The notes: generated by a model not told the origin, from the letters alone. A stretch of 64,000 nucleotides of DNA from an unidentified bacterial endosymbiont (GCF_918797525.1 NZ_OU963893.1:1922001-1986000), one strand, 5' to 3'; counted from the first letter of the stretch, positions 25,401-34,855 are shown. Translations and numbers: made by a program.

Positions 25401-26448
25401 ACAGCTCGTCCATCACGCGGTCATACTGCGCGCGGCTGTAGCGCGGGTGCAGGGCGGACAACTTAATTGAGATGCCCGGGCCTTCATAAATCCCGCGGCC
25501 GTTCGAGGCTTTACCGATGGCGTGGATCGCCTGTTGATAAGAGACCATATAGGCCTGCGCGTCGGCGGCGGTGAGGGCCGCTTCGCCCAGCATGTCGTAA
25601 GAGTAGCGGAAACCTTTATCTTCCAGCTTGCGGGCGTTGGCCAGCGCTTCGGCAATGGTTTCACCGGTGACGAACTGTTCGCCCATCAGGCGCATCGCCA
25701 TGTCCACGCCTTTGCGGATCAGCGGCTCGCCGCTTTTACCGATAATGCGGTTCAGCGAGCGGGAAAGGTTGGCTTCGTTGTGGGTTGAAACCAGTCTGCC
25801 GGTAAACAGCAGCCCCCATGTGGCGGCGTTGACGAACAGCGATGGGCTGCGGCCAATGTGCGACTGCCAGTTGCCGTTGCTGATTTTATCGCGGATCAGC
25901 GCGTCGCGGGTGGCTTTGTCCGGAATACGCAGCAGGGCTTCCGCCAGACACATCAGGGCCACGCCTTCCTGAGAAGAGAGAGAGAACTCCTGCAGCAGAC
26001 CCTGTACCATCCCGGCGCGTCCGGAGGCGTTTTTCTGTTTACGCAGTTTTTCCGCCAGTTGATACGCCAGGCTATGCGCCTGCACGGCAATGGCTTGCGG
26101 CAGACGCGCCTGCTCAAGCAGCATCGGCACCGCATCCGTTTCACTGCGGCGGTATGCGCCGGTAATAGCGGCACGGCTGACGGACTGCGGCAGGATCTGC
26201 TCGGCGAACTCGAGGAATGGCTGAGGGGTCTCTTCCACCGCGCTGGCTGTGTCGTCGCTCTCATTGGCTGCGCCGGAGAGCAGGGCAGGCAGCTCTGGCA
26301 GACCCTCCTCGCTCTCCAGCCTCTCCAGATAGTTAAAAATCGCCTGCTTGATTAACCAGTGTGGTGTGCGGTCAATGCGGGTCGCGGCAGTCTTAATTCT
26401 TTCGCGTGTGGCGTCATCCAGCTTAACCCCCATGGTGGTCATCCCCAT
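22486..26448 (-). CDS. putA: Trifunctional PutA: proline dehydrogenase, P5C dehydrogenase and put repressor
   Basis: 1320 residues, full length. The ribbon-helix-helix DNA-binding domain (1-47, MGVKLDDATRERIKTAATRID), FAD proline dehydrogenase barrel (about 230-570, LVKGAYWDSEIKRAQ and FATHNAHT) and NAD P5C dehydrogenase (about 650-1130, SPWNFPLAIF, ETGGMNAMIVD, catalytic Cys in FDSAGQRCSALR) are all present, followed by the C-terminal domain. It oxidises proline to glutamate at the inner membrane and represses the put promoters when proline is absent. Oddity: the aldehyde dehydrogenase motif normally GGEGLSGTG reads GGECLSGTG (codon TGT at about 23172-23174). Divergent from putP. Confidence 0.97.
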   Translation of the reverse strand: MGMTTMGVKLDDATRERIKTAATRIDRTPHWLIKQAIFNYLERLESEEGLPELPALLSGAANESDDTASAVEETPQPFLEFAEQILPQSVSRAAITGAYRRSETDAVPMLLEQARLPQAIAVQAHSLAYQLAEKLRKQKNASGRAGMVQGLLQEFSLSSQEGVALMCLAEALLRIPDKATRDALIRDKISNGNWQSHIGRSPSLFVNAATWGLLFTGRLVSTHNEANLSRSLNRIIGKSGEPLIRKGVDMAMRLMGEQFVTGETIAEALANARKLEDKGFRYSYDMLGEAALTAADAQAYMVSYQQAIHAIGKASNGRGIYEGPGISIKLSALHPRYSRAQYDRVMDELYPRLKSLTLLARQYDIGINIDAEEADRLEISLDLLEKLCFEPELAGWNGIGFVIQAYQKRCPFVIDYLIDLASRSRRRLMIRLVKGAYWDSEIKRAQMDGLEGYPVYTRKVYTDVSYLACAKKLLGVPNLIYPQFATHNAHTLAAIYSLAGQNYYPGQYEFQCLHGMGEPLYEQVTGKVADGKLNRPCRIYAPVGTHETLLAYLVRRLLENGANTSFVNRIADTTLPLDELVADPVQAVEKMAAQEGQLGLPHPKIALPRELYGKGRINSAGLDLANEHRLASLSSALLNSALQKWQAKPILEHAVAEGEMQPVLNPAEPKDIVGYVREATDAEVELALDNAVNNAPIWFATPPQERAAILERAAVLMEDQMQQLIGILVREAGKTFSNAIAEVREAVDFLRYYAGQVRDDFDNETHRPLGPVVCISPWNFPLAIFSGQIAAALAAGNSVLAKPAEQTPLIAAQGINILLEAGVPAGVVQLLPGRGETVGARLTSDERVRGVMFTGSTDVAMLLQRNLASRLDAQGRPTPLVAETGGMNAMIVDSSALTEQVVIDVLASAFDSAGQRCSALRVLCLQDDVADHTLKMLRGAMAECRMGNPGRLTTDIGPVIDAEAKANIENHIQTLRAKGRPVFQAVRDNSEDTREWQSGTFVPPTLIELARFDELKKEVFGPILHVVRYNRNNLHELIEQINASGYGLTLGVHTRIDETIAQVIGSAKVGNLYVNRNMVGAVVGVQPFGGECLSGTGPKAGGPLYLYRLLANRPENALNVTLERQDTEYAVDARLKTLLTQPLEALITWAEKRPALRALAQQYGELAQAGTQRLLPGPTGERNTWTLMPRERVLCVADNEQDALVQLAAAAATGCEVLWPEDALHRDLAQQLPNAVSARIHFAQPDDLLSQPFDAVIYHGDSDQLRELCEQVAARSGAIVSVQGFARGETNLLLERLYVERSLSVNTAAAGGNASLMTIG

Positions 26449-26871
26449 GCCTTAACTCCTGTTGTTCTTTAATGGTATTCGGTCGTTAGCGTGAAATATC
26501 CACCATGTTGCAACTTTGTGCAACCTTGTTAATTGTGACCTGCCTTGCAGGCTGATAAATGAATGGATTGTTAAAGGTTGGTTGGCTGGAAAAATTGCCC
26601 CGCCTCTGCATCTGTAGCCTTTTTTTATGCAAAGCTTAACACTTTTAAAAGGTGCAACCCGCAAAAGCGTGAGCGAGTGCAACCTATAGGAAATACATAT
26701 AAAAGCAGGGATGAATTTGATGTAAATGCAGTGTTAAATCGTTTGTCACGGGAAGGCGTATACGCCAGGATAGCGCGCCCAACGCAAACACTTACATACA
26801 TCACTACGTTCCGGTGATCATATAACAAGGCAACCCGGACGGTTGTCGCTCGACACTTTTGGAGAATTTAA
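26449..26871. promoter_or_regulatory. putA-putP control region with PutA operators
   Basis: 423 bases between divergent put genes. PutA binds GTTGCA/TGCAAC; copies are at 26507-26512 and 26509-26514 (forming the palindrome GTTGCAAC), 26519-26524, 26653-26658 and 26678-26683. This five-site pattern resembles that described for E. coli put. The putP Shine-Dalgarno is GGAG (26861-26864). No gene is seen here. Confidence 0.8.
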
Positions 26872-28380
26872 ATGGCAATTAGCACACCGATGCTGGTGAC
26901 ATTTCTCGTCTATATTTTTGGCATGATCCTGATAGGCTTTTTGGCATGGCGCTCAACGAAAAACTTTGACGACTATATTCTTGGCGGCCGAAGCTTAGGC
27001 CCAATGGTCACCGCACTCTCTGCGGGCGCATCCGATATGAGCGGGTGGTTACTGATGGGTCTGCCGGGCGCGATTTTTATCTCCGGTATTTCCGAAAGCT
27101 GGATAGCCATTGGCCTGACCGTTGGCGCGTGGATCAACTGGAAGCTGGTGGCAGGCCGTCTGCGCGTGCATACCGAAGCCAATAACAACGCCCTGACGCT
27201 GCCGGATTATTTCACCGGACGCTTTGAAGATAACAGCCGCATTCTGCGCATTATCTCTGCGGTGGTGATTTTACTGTTCTTCACCATCTATTGTGCTTCC
27301 GGCATTGTGGCCGGTGCGCGGCTGTTCGAAAGCACCTTCGGCATGAGCTACGAAACAGCGCTGTGGGCCGGGGCTGCGGCAACCATCCTCTATACCTTTG
27401 TGGGCGGTTTCCTGGCGGTTAGCTGGACCGACACCGTACAGGCGAGCCTGATGATTTTCGCCCTGATCCTGACCCCGGTGATTGTGATTTTCACCGTCGG
27501 CGGCTTTGCCGATTCGCTGGAAGTGATTAAGCAAAAGAGCATCGAAAACGTGGATATGCTCAAAGGGCTGAATTTTGTTGCTATCGTGTCGCTGATGGGC
27601 TGGGGGCTGGGCTACTTTGGTCAGCCGCATATTCTGGCGCGGTTTATGGCGGCGGATTCCCACCATACCATCGTGCATGCGCGGCGTATCAGTATGACGT
27701 GGATGATCCTCTGTCTGGCAGGGGCGTGTGCGGTGGGCTTCTTCGGTATCGCGTATTTTAACAATAACCCTGCCCAGGCGGGCGCGGTGAACCAGAACGC
27801 CGAGCGGGTGTTCATTGAGCTGGCGCAGATCCTGTTCAACCCGTGGATTGCCGGTATCCTGTTGTCTGCTATTCTGGCAGCGGTGATGTCCACCCTGAGC
27901 TGCCAACTGCTGGTGTGTTCCAGTGCGATCACCGAAGATTTGTATAAAGCCTTCCTGCGTAAAGGGGCGAGCCAGCACGAGCTGGTATGGGTCGGGCGTT
28001 TTATGGTGCTGCTGGTGGCGTTAGTCTCCATTGCGCTGGCCGCCAACCCGGAGAACCGCGTGTTGGGCCTGGTGAGCTATGCATGGGCTGGCTTTGGCGC
28101 CGCGTTTGGCCCGGTGGTGCTCTTCTCCGTGCTGTGGTCGCGTATGACCCGTAACGGCGCGCTGGCGGGGATGATTATCGGTGCCATCACCGTTATCATC
28201 TGGAAGCAGTACGCGTGGCTGGGTCTGTACGAAATCATTCCAGGCTTTATCTTCGCTAGCGTTGGAATTGTGGTGTTCAGCCTGCTGGGTAAAGCCCCGT
28301 CACCCTCGATGCAGCAACGCTTTGCTGAAGCGGATGCGCATTATCATTCTGCTCCGCCGTCTAAACTGCAGGCGCAATAA
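26872..28380 (+). CDS. putP: Sodium/proline symporter PutP
   Basis: A 502-residue inner-membrane SSS-family transporter with about 13 helices, same length as E. coli PutP. Na+/proline-site segments visible are YILGGRSLGPMVTALSAGASDMSGWLLMGLPG (helix 2) and the AAVMSTLSCQLLVCSSAITEDLYK region (helix 9). It imports proline for PutA. It is divergently transcribed from the shared operator region and ends at a strong hairpin. Confidence 0.97.
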   Translation: MAISTPMLVTFLVYIFGMILIGFLAWRSTKNFDDYILGGRSLGPMVTALSAGASDMSGWLLMGLPGAIFISGISESWIAIGLTVGAWINWKLVAGRLRVHTEANNNALTLPDYFTGRFEDNSRILRIISAVVILLFFTIYCASGIVAGARLFESTFGMSYETALWAGAAATILYTFVGGFLAVSWTDTVQASLMIFALILTPVIVIFTVGGFADSLEVIKQKSIENVDMLKGLNFVAIVSLMGWGLGYFGQPHILARFMAADSHHTIVHARRISMTWMILCLAGACAVGFFGIAYFNNNPAQAGAVNQNAERVFIELAQILFNPWIAGILLSAILAAVMSTLSCQLLVCSSAITEDLYKAFLRKGASQHELVWVGRFMVLLVALVSIALAANPENRVLGLVSYAWAGFGAAFGPVVLFSVLWSRMTRNGALAGMIIGAITVIIWKQYAWLGLYEIIPGFIFASVGIVVFSLLGKAPSPSMQQRFAEADAHYHSAPPSKLQAQ

Positions 28381-28401
28381 ACACCCCTCCCTTCAGTTTT
28401 C

Positions 28402-28435
28402 AATACTCACGGGGGGATCGCCCGCCGTGAGTATT
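28402..28435 (+). terminator. putP terminator hairpin
   Basis: Perfect stem AATACTCACGG / CCGTGAGTATT with a 12-base loop, 21 bases after the putP stop. Confidence 0.8.
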
Positions 28436-28536
28436 ATCGCTAACCGCTACAACGATAATCCACGTCACTATTACCCCGCGATACGTTTACATCTCGTCAT
28501 TAAAACATCCCACATTTCGCTTGTTTTTCTTTTTTC

Positions 28537-28555
28537 CGTAATGATAATCACTATC
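28537..28555 (+). promoter_or_regulatory. Fur box upstream of efeUOB
   Basis: GTAATGATAATCACTATC within 28537-28555 matches the 19-base Fur consensus at 16 positions by eye. It lies 58 bases before efeU, so iron repression is expected, as in E. coli efeUOB. Confidence 0.85.
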
Positions 28556-28612
28556 ACAATAATTTACCTTTCTTTGCATCAATTGACCGTGACTAACATT
28601 TGAGGTATCGGC

Positions 28613-29446
28613 ATGTTTGTTCCATTTCTCATTATGTTGCGTGAAGGGCTTGAAGCAGCGCTTATTGTCAGCCTTATCGCCAGTTATCTGAAGCGAACCC
28701 AGCGCGGGCGCTGGATTGGCGTGATGTGGATTGGGGTATTCCTCGCTGCGGCCCTGTGCCTGGGGCTGGGTATTCTGATCAATGAAACTACCGGCGAATT
28801 CCCCCAGAAGGAGCAGGAACTGTTTGAAGGTATCGTGGCCGTTATCGCGGTAATTATCCTGACCTGGATGGTGTTCTGGATGCGTAACCTGTCCCGCAAC
28901 GTGAAGGTGCAGCTTGAGCAGGCGGTGGATAGCGCCCTGAAGAAGGGCAATAACCATGGTTGGGCGCTTATTCTGATGGTCTTTTTCGCCGTCGCGCGCG
29001 AAGGGCTGGAATCGGTTTTTTTCCTGCTGGCGGCGTTCCAGCAGGATGTGGGGATCTGGCCACCCATCGGCGCGATGCTGGGGCTGGCCACGGCCGTGGT
29101 GCTGGGCTTTCTGCTTTACTGGGGCGGTATTCGTCTTAATCTCGGGGCGTTCTTTAAATGGACCAGCCTTTTCATTTTACTGGTGGCGGCAGGGCTGGCG
29201 GCGGGAGCGATACGCGCCTTCCACGAAGCGGGCCTGTGGGATCACTTTCAGAACGTGGCGTTCGATCTTAGCAACGTGCTTTCGACCCACTCGCTGGCAG
29301 GTACCTTGCTGGAAGGCATTTTCGGCTACCAGGAAACCCCGAGCGTCAGCGAAGTGGCGATCTATTTTATGTATCTGGTTCCGGCGCTGGTGCTGTTCGC
29401 TATGCCGCCGCGTACCGGTTCTCAGACGTCGCGCGTGGCGCGGTAA
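28613..29446 (+). CDS. efeU: Ferrous iron permease EfeU
   Basis: An inner-membrane Fe2+ permease of the OFeT/Ftr1 family, 277 residues, seven helices. It carries both iron-binding R-E-G-L-E motifs: [10 protein letters not shown] near residue 10 and [10 protein letters not shown] near residue 127. The gene is intact, whereas in E. coli K-12 it is frameshifted. It heads the efeUOB operon behind a Fur box. The system works best under acidic, aerobic conditions. Confidence 0.95.
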   Translation: MFVPFLIMLREGLEAALIVSLIASYLKRTQRGRWIGVMWIGVFLAAALCLGLGILINETTGEFPQKEQELFEGIVAVIAVIILTWMVFWMRNLSRNVKVQLEQAVDSALKKGNNHGWALILMVFFAVAREGLESVFFLLAAFQQDVGIWPPIGAMLGLATAVVLGFLLYWGGIRLNLGAFFKWTSLFILLVAAGLAAGAIRAFHEAGLWDHFQNVAFDLSNVLSTHSLAGTLLEGIFGYQETPSVSEVAIYFMYLVPALVLFAMPPRTGSQTSRVAR

Positions 29447-29486
29447 TAGGCTATTTAGTTACAACATAATTTTAACGGGAAGGCTT

Positions 29487-30608
29487 ATGGCAATTCAGTT
29501 CCGTCGTAGTGCACTGTGCGCAGGCATTGCCGCGCTGTTCGCTTCTGCATATGCCGCGCAGGCTGCGGATATTCCACAGGTTAACGTGACCGTAAATGAT
29601 AAACAGTGTGAGCCGATGACCCTCACGGTCAACAGCGGTAAAACCCAGTTTATTATTCAGAACCACAGCCAGAAAGCCCTGGAATGGGAGATCCTGAAAG
29701 GTGTGATGGTGGTGGAAGAACGTGAAAATATCGCCCCTGGCTTTAGCCAGAAAATGACCGTCAACCTGCAACCGGGCGACTATGACATGTCCTGTGGGCT
29801 GCTGACTAACCCGAAAGGTAAGCTGATCGTCAAAGGTGGAGCGACGCCAGACGCCGGTACCGCATTACTGAGCCTGGGTGACGCCATCACCGCCTATCAA
29901 GACTATGTCATCCAGGAGACGGCCGAGCTGGTCGCCGGAACTCAAGCCTTTACCGCTGCGGTGAAAGCCGACGATATCGCAAAAGCGAAATCTCTGTATG
30001 CGCCGACCCGCCAGCACTACGAGCGTATCGAGCCGATTGCCGAACTGTTCTCAGACCTTGATGGCAGCATCGATGCCCGGGAAGATGATTACGAGCAAAA
30101 AGCCGCCGACCCGAAATTCACCGGTTTCCACCGTCTGGAAAAAGCGCTGTTTGGCGATAACACCACCAAAGGAATGGATAAATATGCTGAGCAACTGAAT
30201 TCTGACGTGCTGGAGCTGCAAAAACGCATTAGCGAGCTGGCCTTCCCGCCGTCAAAAGTGGTGGGCGGTGCGGCGGGGCTGATTGAAGAAGTTGCCGCCA
30301 GCAAAATTAGCGGTGAAGAAGACCGTTACAGCCATACCGACCTGTGGGACTTCCAGGCCAACGTCGACGGCGCGCAGAAAATTGTTGATTTGCTGCGTCC
30401 TCAGCTGCAAAAAGAGGATAGCGAGCTGCTGGTCAAAGTGGATGCCAACTTCAAAAAAGTTGACGCTATTCTGGCAAAATACCGCACCAAAGAGGGTTTC
30501 GAAACCTACGATAAACTGACCGATGGCGATCGTAATGCGCTCAAAGGCCCTATTACGACGCTGGCAGAAGATCTGGCGAAGCTGCGTGGCGTTCTGGGTC
30601 TGGACTGA
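29487..30608 (+). CDS. efeO: EfeO, periplasmic cupredoxin/M75 iron-uptake component
   Basis: 373 residues from ATG 29487; the open frame continues upstream through efeU in another frame and is not coding there. A signal peptide ([14 protein letters not shown]) is followed by a cupredoxin-like domain (about 30-115, [20 protein letters not shown]) and an imelysin/M75 domain (about 130-373) with the HxxE metal motif in [11 protein letters not shown]. It presents iron to EfeU. It lies between efeU and efeB, with a 40-base gap after efeU and 5 bases before efeB. Confidence 0.94.
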   Translation: MAIQFRRSALCAGIAALFASAYAAQAADIPQVNVTVNDKQCEPMTLTVNSGKTQFIIQNHSQKALEWEILKGVMVVEERENIAPGFSQKMTVNLQPGDYDMSCGLLTNPKGKLIVKGGATPDAGTALLSLGDAITAYQDYVIQETAELVAGTQAFTAAVKADDIAKAKSLYAPTRQHYERIEPIAELFSDLDGSIDAREDDYEQKAADPKFTGFHRLEKALFGDNTTKGMDKYAEQLNSDVLELQKRISELAFPPSKVVGGAAGLIEEVAASKISGEEDRYSHTDLWDFQANVDGAQKIVDLLRPQLQKEDSELLVKVDANFKKVDAILAKYRTKEGFETYDKLTDGDRNALKGPITTLAEDLAKLRGVLGLD

Positions 30609-30613
30609 GCACG

Positions 30614-31885
30614 ATGAACAAGCATGATGATGACCACGTTGCTGAACCTTCACGACGTCGATTATTAAAAGGGGTAGGGGCACTGGCCCTCGCCAGTGGG
30701 TGTCCGGTGGCGCATGCGGCAAAACCGCAAAGTGCACCAGGCACGCTGTCGCCGGGTGCTCGCATGCAGACGCAGCCGTTTTATGCTGAGCACCAGTCGG
30801 GCATTCTGACGCCGCAGCAGGCCTCCATGATGCTGGTGGCCTTTGATTCGCTGGCAAGTGATAAAGCCAGTCTGGAACGTCTGTTCCGCTTGTTAACCAC
30901 GCGCATTGCCTTTCTTACCGCGGGCGGTCCGGCGCCGGACACGCCCAATACGCGTCTGCCGCCGATGGACTCCGGTATTCTTGGGGCGTTTATTGCGCCA
31001 GATAACCTGACCATCACCGTTTCACTGGGGGCGTCGCTGTTTGATGGGCGTTACGGGCTGGCAAAACAGAAGCCAAAAGCACTGCAAAAAATGACGCGCT
31101 TTCCGAATGATTCTCTCGATGCAAGCCTGTGCCATGGTGACGTGCTGCTGCAAATTTGTGCTAACATCCAGGATACGGTGATCCACGCTCTGCGCGATAT
31201 TATTAAGCACACGCCGGATCTGCTGAGCGTGCGCTGGAAGCGGGAAGGGTTTATCTCCGATCACGCTGCCCGCAGTCAGGGTAAAGAGACGCCGGTTAAT
31301 CTGCTGGGCTTTAAGGATGGTACGGCTAATCCCGATAGCAGCGATAGAGCGTTAATGAACGACGTGGTGTGGGTGAGCGCAAACCAGGGCGAGCCAGCGT
31401 GGGCGGTTGGAGGCAGCTACCAGGCGGTGCGGATCGTTCAGTTCCACGTTGAGTTCTGGGATCGTACACCGCTTAAAGAGCAGCAGACGATCTTTGGGCG
31501 CGACAAGCTGAGTGGCGCACCGCTTGGCATGACGCACGAGCGAGATGTTCCGGACTACGCCCGCGATCCGAATGGCGAGGTTATTGCTCTGGACAGCCAT
31601 ATTCGCCTCGCCAACCCGCGTACCAAAGAGACACAGTCGAGCCTGATGATGCGCCGCGGCTACAGTTATTCTCTGGGCGTGACCCACTCGGGTCAACTGG
31701 ATATGGGATTGCTGTTTGTCTGCTATCAGCACGATCTGGAGAAGGGCTTCCTGACCGTACAAAAGCGGTTAAACGGAGAGGCGCTGGAGGAGTATATTAA
31801 ACCCATCGGCGGCGGTTATTTCTTTGCGCCGCCTGGTCCGCGCGATCAAGGCGCATATCTTGCTCAGGGTCTGCTGGAGGCGTGA
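30614..31885 (+). CDS. efeB: EfeB, Tat-exported DyP-type heme peroxidase
   Basis: 423 residues. Twin-arginine signal ([17 protein letters not shown]) for export of the folded heme protein. The DyP-peroxidase signature G-x-x-D-G appears as GFKDGTANP near residue 234, with the catalytic Asp, and conserved Arg/His residues follow (IRLANPRT). In the EfeUOB system it is thought to oxidise Fe2+ or release iron from heme in the periplasm. It closes the operon; a 220-base gap follows. Confidence 0.95.
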   Translation: MNKHDDDHVAEPSRRRLLKGVGALALASGCPVAHAAKPQSAPGTLSPGARMQTQPFYAEHQSGILTPQQASMMLVAFDSLASDKASLERLFRLLTTRIAFLTAGGPAPDTPNTRLPPMDSGILGAFIAPDNLTITVSLGASLFDGRYGLAKQKPKALQKMTRFPNDSLDASLCHGDVLLQICANIQDTVIHALRDIIKHTPDLLSVRWKREGFISDHAARSQGKETPVNLLGFKDGTANPDSSDRALMNDVVWVSANQGEPAWAVGGSYQAVRIVQFHVEFWDRTPLKEQQTIFGRDKLSGAPLGMTHERDVPDYARDPNGEVIALDSHIRLANPRTKETQSSLMMRRGYSYSLGVTHSGQLDMGLLFVCYQHDLEKGFLTVQKRLNGEALEEYIKPIGGGYFFAPPGPRDQGAYLAQGLLEA

Positions 31886-31950
31886 ACATTGCCCCTGCGA
31901 CAGTTCGCGGGGACATTATTTTTTTATATGACTCTTTTCTTATAATATAT

Positions 31951-31968
31951 CTGTAATATTACTGTATT
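31951..31968 (+). promoter_or_regulatory. Pho box upstream of phoH
   Basis: Two direct 7-base half-sites, CTGTAAT (31951-31957) and CTGTATT (31962-31968), separated by 4 bases: the exact layout of a PhoB site. It lies 140 bases upstream of the phoH start used here. Confidence 0.8.
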
Positions 31969-32107
31969 AGACTGAATCCACTGCAGGTGAAGTCTTAAAA
32001 GTTGCGTATGGGTAAAATAAATGTTGCATTTATGATAATCCCTGATGTACTTAAGATAAGACAGCGGTAGTACCCGGCAGTGATGTTAATCACAATGGAG
32101 ATCGCGA

Positions 32108-33172
32108 ATGGTTGCGTCCTGTAGTGGACAAGGTAAACAAAACAACCGCAACACCCGGCGCGGAGGCTCTGACTCCGGCAGCGATTTCTTCACCACTCAC
32201 GTATCCTCCTCCTCTTCAGAACCTCTTTCTACCGACGTGCAAAATGGTGCGCGTAGCCGTTCTGTTGCGTCAAGACCAATAGCAAGTAATGGCTTAAAAG
32301 GAAGCCAACCCTCTGATGTTCGTGCGCATAATCGTGCCGATGCTGGCACGTGTGATGAATACCAACAACTCAAGGTGCTATCCATGGGAAGACAAAAAGC
32401 AGTGATCAAAGCTCGTCGCGAAGCAAAACGTGTGCTGAGACGGGATTCGCGTAGCCACAAGCAACGTGAAGAAGAATCGGTCACCTCGCTTGTGCAGATG
32501 AGTGGCGTAGAAGCAATTGGCATGGCGCGGGACTGCCGTGACACTTCTCCAGTTGCCGCGCGCAATGAAGCTCAGGCGCACTACCTGAATGCTATCGAGA
32601 GTAAACAGCTTATCTTTGCGACCGGTGAAGCCGGATGCGGGAAAACGTGGATCAGCGCAGCCAAAGCTGCGGAGGCGCTGATCCATAAGGACGTGGAGAG
32701 AATTATCGTTACCCGTCCGGTACTGCAAGCTGATGAAGATCTCGGCTTCTTGCCCGGAGACATTTCAGAGAAATTTGCTCCCTACTTCAGGCCTGTTTAT
32801 GACGTGCTGGTCAAGCGCCTGGGGGCATCTTTCATGCAGTACTGCCTGCGACCAGAGATTGGTAAGGTGGAAATCGCGCCGTTCGCCTATATGCGCGGAC
32901 GTACATTTGAAAATGCGGTCGTCATTCTTGACGAGGCTCAAAATGTGACCGCTGCGCAAATGAAGATGTTTTTAACGCGCCTCGGGGAAAATGTGACGGT
33001 TATCGTTAATGGCGATATTACCCAGTGTGACCTGCCATCCGGCGTAAAATCCGGCTTGAGCGACGCGATGTCACGTTTTGAAGAAGATGAGATGATTGGC
33101 GTGGTTCGCTTCACTAAAGATGACTGCGTGCGCTCAGCGCTGTGCCAGCGCGCGCTGCAAGCGTACTACTGA
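32108..33172 (+). CDS. phoH: PhoH, phosphate-starvation-inducible ATPase
   Basis: 354 residues, equal to the E. coli annotation. The C-terminal two thirds form the PhoH P-loop ATPase: Walker A GEAGCGKTW (about residue 172), Walker B VVILDEAQNVT (about 272) and VNGDITQCDLPSG. The first 92 residues are low-complexity Ser/Arg-rich. An internal ATG at 32384 (MGRQKAVIK) gives the widely used 262-residue form and may be the real start; GGAG before 32108 supports the long form. A Pho box lies upstream. The cellular role is still unclear (RNA-linked ATPase is suspected). Confidence 0.9.
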   Translation: MVASCSGQGKQNNRNTRRGGSDSGSDFFTTHVSSSSSEPLSTDVQNGARSRSVASRPIASNGLKGSQPSDVRAHNRADAGTCDEYQQLKVLSMGRQKAVIKARREAKRVLRRDSRSHKQREEESVTSLVQMSGVEAIGMARDCRDTSPVAARNEAQAHYLNAIESKQLIFATGEAGCGKTWISAAKAAEALIHKDVERIIVTRPVLQADEDLGFLPGDISEKFAPYFRPVYDVLVKRLGASFMQYCLRPEIGKVEIAPFAYMRGRTFENAVVILDEAQNVTAAQMKMFLTRLGENVTVIVNGDITQCDLPSGVKSGLSDAMSRFEEDEMIGVVRFTKDDCVRSALCQRALQAYY

Positions 33173-33188
33173 GTTTGCTGTTGTATTC

Positions 33189-33210
33189 AAGGCCCGGGAA
33201 GCCGGGCTTT
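33189..33210 (+). terminator. phoH terminator
   Basis: Stem AAGGCCCGG / CCGGGCTT with a short GAAG loop, followed by TGTTTT. Confidence 0.85.
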
Positions 33211-33266
33211 GTTTTAGAGGCTTACGCTTCCCTCGCCCCGATCGTATTGCTGACAAGTAACAGGCG

Positions 33267-33397
33267 AAAAAAAAGCCCGCATTTTCATGCGAGCTCTTTC
33301 TTAAATGTGGCGGTGAGAGAGGGGTTCGAACCCTCGATACGTTGCCGTATACACACTTTCCAGGCGTGCTCCTTCAGCCACTCGGACACCTCACCGT
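33267..33397. repeat. Direct repeat copy 1 (tRNA-Ser plus terminator)
   Basis: A 131-base unit repeated at 33530-33660 (offset 263). It includes the tRNA and its downstream terminator, which on the minus strand has stem GCTCGCAT / ATGCGGGC followed by a T run. No differences between copies were noticed by eye. Confidence 0.9.
33308..33395 (-). tRNA. serX: tRNA-Ser(GGA), copy 2 in transcription order
   Basis: An 88-base class II tRNA with encoded CCA. The acceptor stem GGTGAGG pairs with CTCTCACC, the anticodon is GGA in CTGGAAA, and there is a long variable arm. Same position (between phoH and ghrA) as E. coli serX, but present twice here. Confidence 0.97.
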
Positions 33398-33529
33398 GTT
33401 GTTTCGCTGCCTGACCGCTTGGGGGCAACGGGGCGCTACTATAGGGAGTTGCGCTAAAACGGTCAAGCAGATTTTATGCGTAAATGCTTGTTCGGTTATG
33501 CAGTAATCAGCTCTACCTGGTGCTCAACC

Positions 33530-33660
33530 AAAAAAAAGCCCGCATTTTCATGCGAGCTCTTTCTTAAATGTGGCGGTGAGAGAGGGGTTCGAACCCTCGA
33601 TACGTTGCCGTATACACACTTTCCAGGCGTGCTCCTTCAGCCACTCGGACACCTCACCGT
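33530..33660. repeat. Direct repeat copy 2 (tRNA-Ser plus terminator)
   Basis: Second copy of the 131-base unit. The 132 bases between copies are unrelated, apparently original flank. A tandem duplication is the simplest explanation. Confidence 0.9.
33571..33658 (-). tRNA. tRNA-Ser(GGA), copy 1 in transcription order
   Basis: Identical by eye to the copy at 33308-33395 over all 88 bases, including CCA and anticodon GGA. It has its own terminator, so the two are probably expressed as separate transcripts or by read-through. Confidence 0.97.
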
Positions 33661-33891
33661 ATTGTCATCCCGTTGTTGCCGGAACGGGCGCTAATGTAAG
33701 GAAAAGCCGAACAGCCGTCAACCCACTTTTTCAGTAAACTGGCGCGTTTAGACAAACTTCAGACAACCTGATTCCTTAATGTGCTGAAAGCGGCTTTTTT
33801 ATCAGCAACACGGTAGACAAAAAAATTTGTTATGCTGATTTTCCAGTTGAAAAATGAAAACAAAATAGCGCAATAAAAGGCAGGAATGAGT

Positions 33892-34830
33892 ATGGATATT
33901 ATCTTCTATCACCCCACGTTTGATGCGGCTTACTGGATTAAGGCGCTTTCCGCAGCGTTGCCGGGCGCGCGCGTGCGTGAATGGAAAGGCGGTGATAATG
34001 AACATGCAGACTATGCGCTGGTCTGGCATCCGCCGGTTGAGATGCTTCAGGGCCGTAAACTGAAGGCCGTTTTTGCCCTCGGGGCCGGAGTGGATTCCAT
34101 TCTGAGCAAACTGAAAGCACACCCGGAAATGCTGCCTGAAGATATTCCCCTGTTTCGTCTTGAAGATACCGGCATGGGCCAGCAAATGCAGGAGTATGCC
34201 GTCAGTCAGGTACTGCACTGGTTCCGCCGCTTTGACGATTATCAGGCTTTTAAACAACAGTCGCACTGGGAGCCGCTGGCGGATTATCAGCGTGAAGATT
34301 TCACCGTCGGTATTCTGGGCGCGGGTGTGCTGGGGTCGAAGGTTACAGAAGCCCTTGCCCCGTGGGGATTTCCACTGCGTTGCTGGAGCCGTAGCCGCAA
34401 GGATTATCCGGGCGTACAGAGTTTTGCCGGAACTGATGAACTCCCGGCGTTCCTGAAAGAGACCCGTGTGCTCATCAACCTGCTGCCTAACACGGCAAAG
34501 ACGGTCGGGATAATTAATGCAGATCTGCTGAATCAACTGGCCGATGGGAGTTATCTTATGAACCTGGCGCGCGGCATTCATCTGGTTGAAAGCGACCTGC
34601 TGGCTGCCCTGAACAGCGGCAAACTTAAAGGGGCGATGCTGGATGTATTCAGCCGCGAGCCGCTGCCGACAGACAGCCCGCTTTGGGCCCATCCTCGTGT
34701 GGCAATGACGCCGCACGTGGCGGCGGTGACTCGTCCCGCAGAAGCGGTGGCCTATATTACCCATACAATCAGCGAGATGGAGCTGGGCCACGCGGTGACG
34801 GGACAGGTCGACAGGCAGCGCGGTTACTAA
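33892..34830 (+). CDS. ghrA: Glyoxylate/hydroxypyruvate reductase A
   Basis: 312 residues from ATG 33892, which is 7 bases after AGGA; the ATG two codons earlier is too close to it. A D-2-hydroxyacid dehydrogenase: Rossmann motif [12 protein letters not shown] (about 141), catalytic Arg in NLARGIHLV (about 227), Glu in FSREPLP and His in [11 protein letters not shown] (about 275). It reduces glyoxylate to glycolate and hydroxypyruvate to glycerate with NADPH. In E. coli it starts ghrA-ycdXYZ; here ycdX is missing behind it. Confidence 0.96.
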   Translation: MDIIFYHPTFDAAYWIKALSAALPGARVREWKGGDNEHADYALVWHPPVEMLQGRKLKAVFALGAGVDSILSKLKAHPEMLPEDIPLFRLEDTGMGQQMQEYAVSQVLHWFRRFDDYQAFKQQSHWEPLADYQREDFTVGILGAGVLGSKVTEALAPWGFPLRCWSRSRKDYPGVQSFAGTDELPAFLKETRVLINLLPNTAKTVGIINADLLNQLADGSYLMNLARGIHLVESDLLAALNSGKLKGAMLDVFSREPLPTDSPLWAHPRVAMTPHVAAVTRPAEAVAYITHTISEMELGHAVTGQVDRQRGY

Positions 34831-34833
34831 GTG

Positions 34834-34855
34834 ACACCCGGCGTTAGCCGGGTGT
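34834..34855 (+). terminator. Hairpin after ghrA
   Basis: Stem ACACCCGGC / GCCGGGTGT with loop GTTA, right after the stop. There is no strong T run, so it may be a weak terminator. Confidence 0.5.

Noticed and set aside
22626..26355. Several long plus-strand open frames antisense to putA (up to 301 codons)
   Set aside because: They mirror the codon bias of putA on the opposite strand, lack plausible starts and families, and the minus-strand PutA is unmistakable.
29046..29486. N-terminal extension of the efeO frame into efeU
   Set aside because: The extension lies in a different frame of efeU, is Trp/Arg-rich and lacks homology; ATG 29487 gives a proper signal peptide.
33236..33700. Possible CRISPR-like array because of two long exact repeats
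   Set aside because: Only two copies, and each is a complete tRNA gene with terminator; no short repeats or spacers.
33802..34791. A 329-codon minus-strand frame across ghrA
   Set aside because: It is the antisense shadow of ghrA; the plus-strand protein has all catalytic residues of the reductase family.
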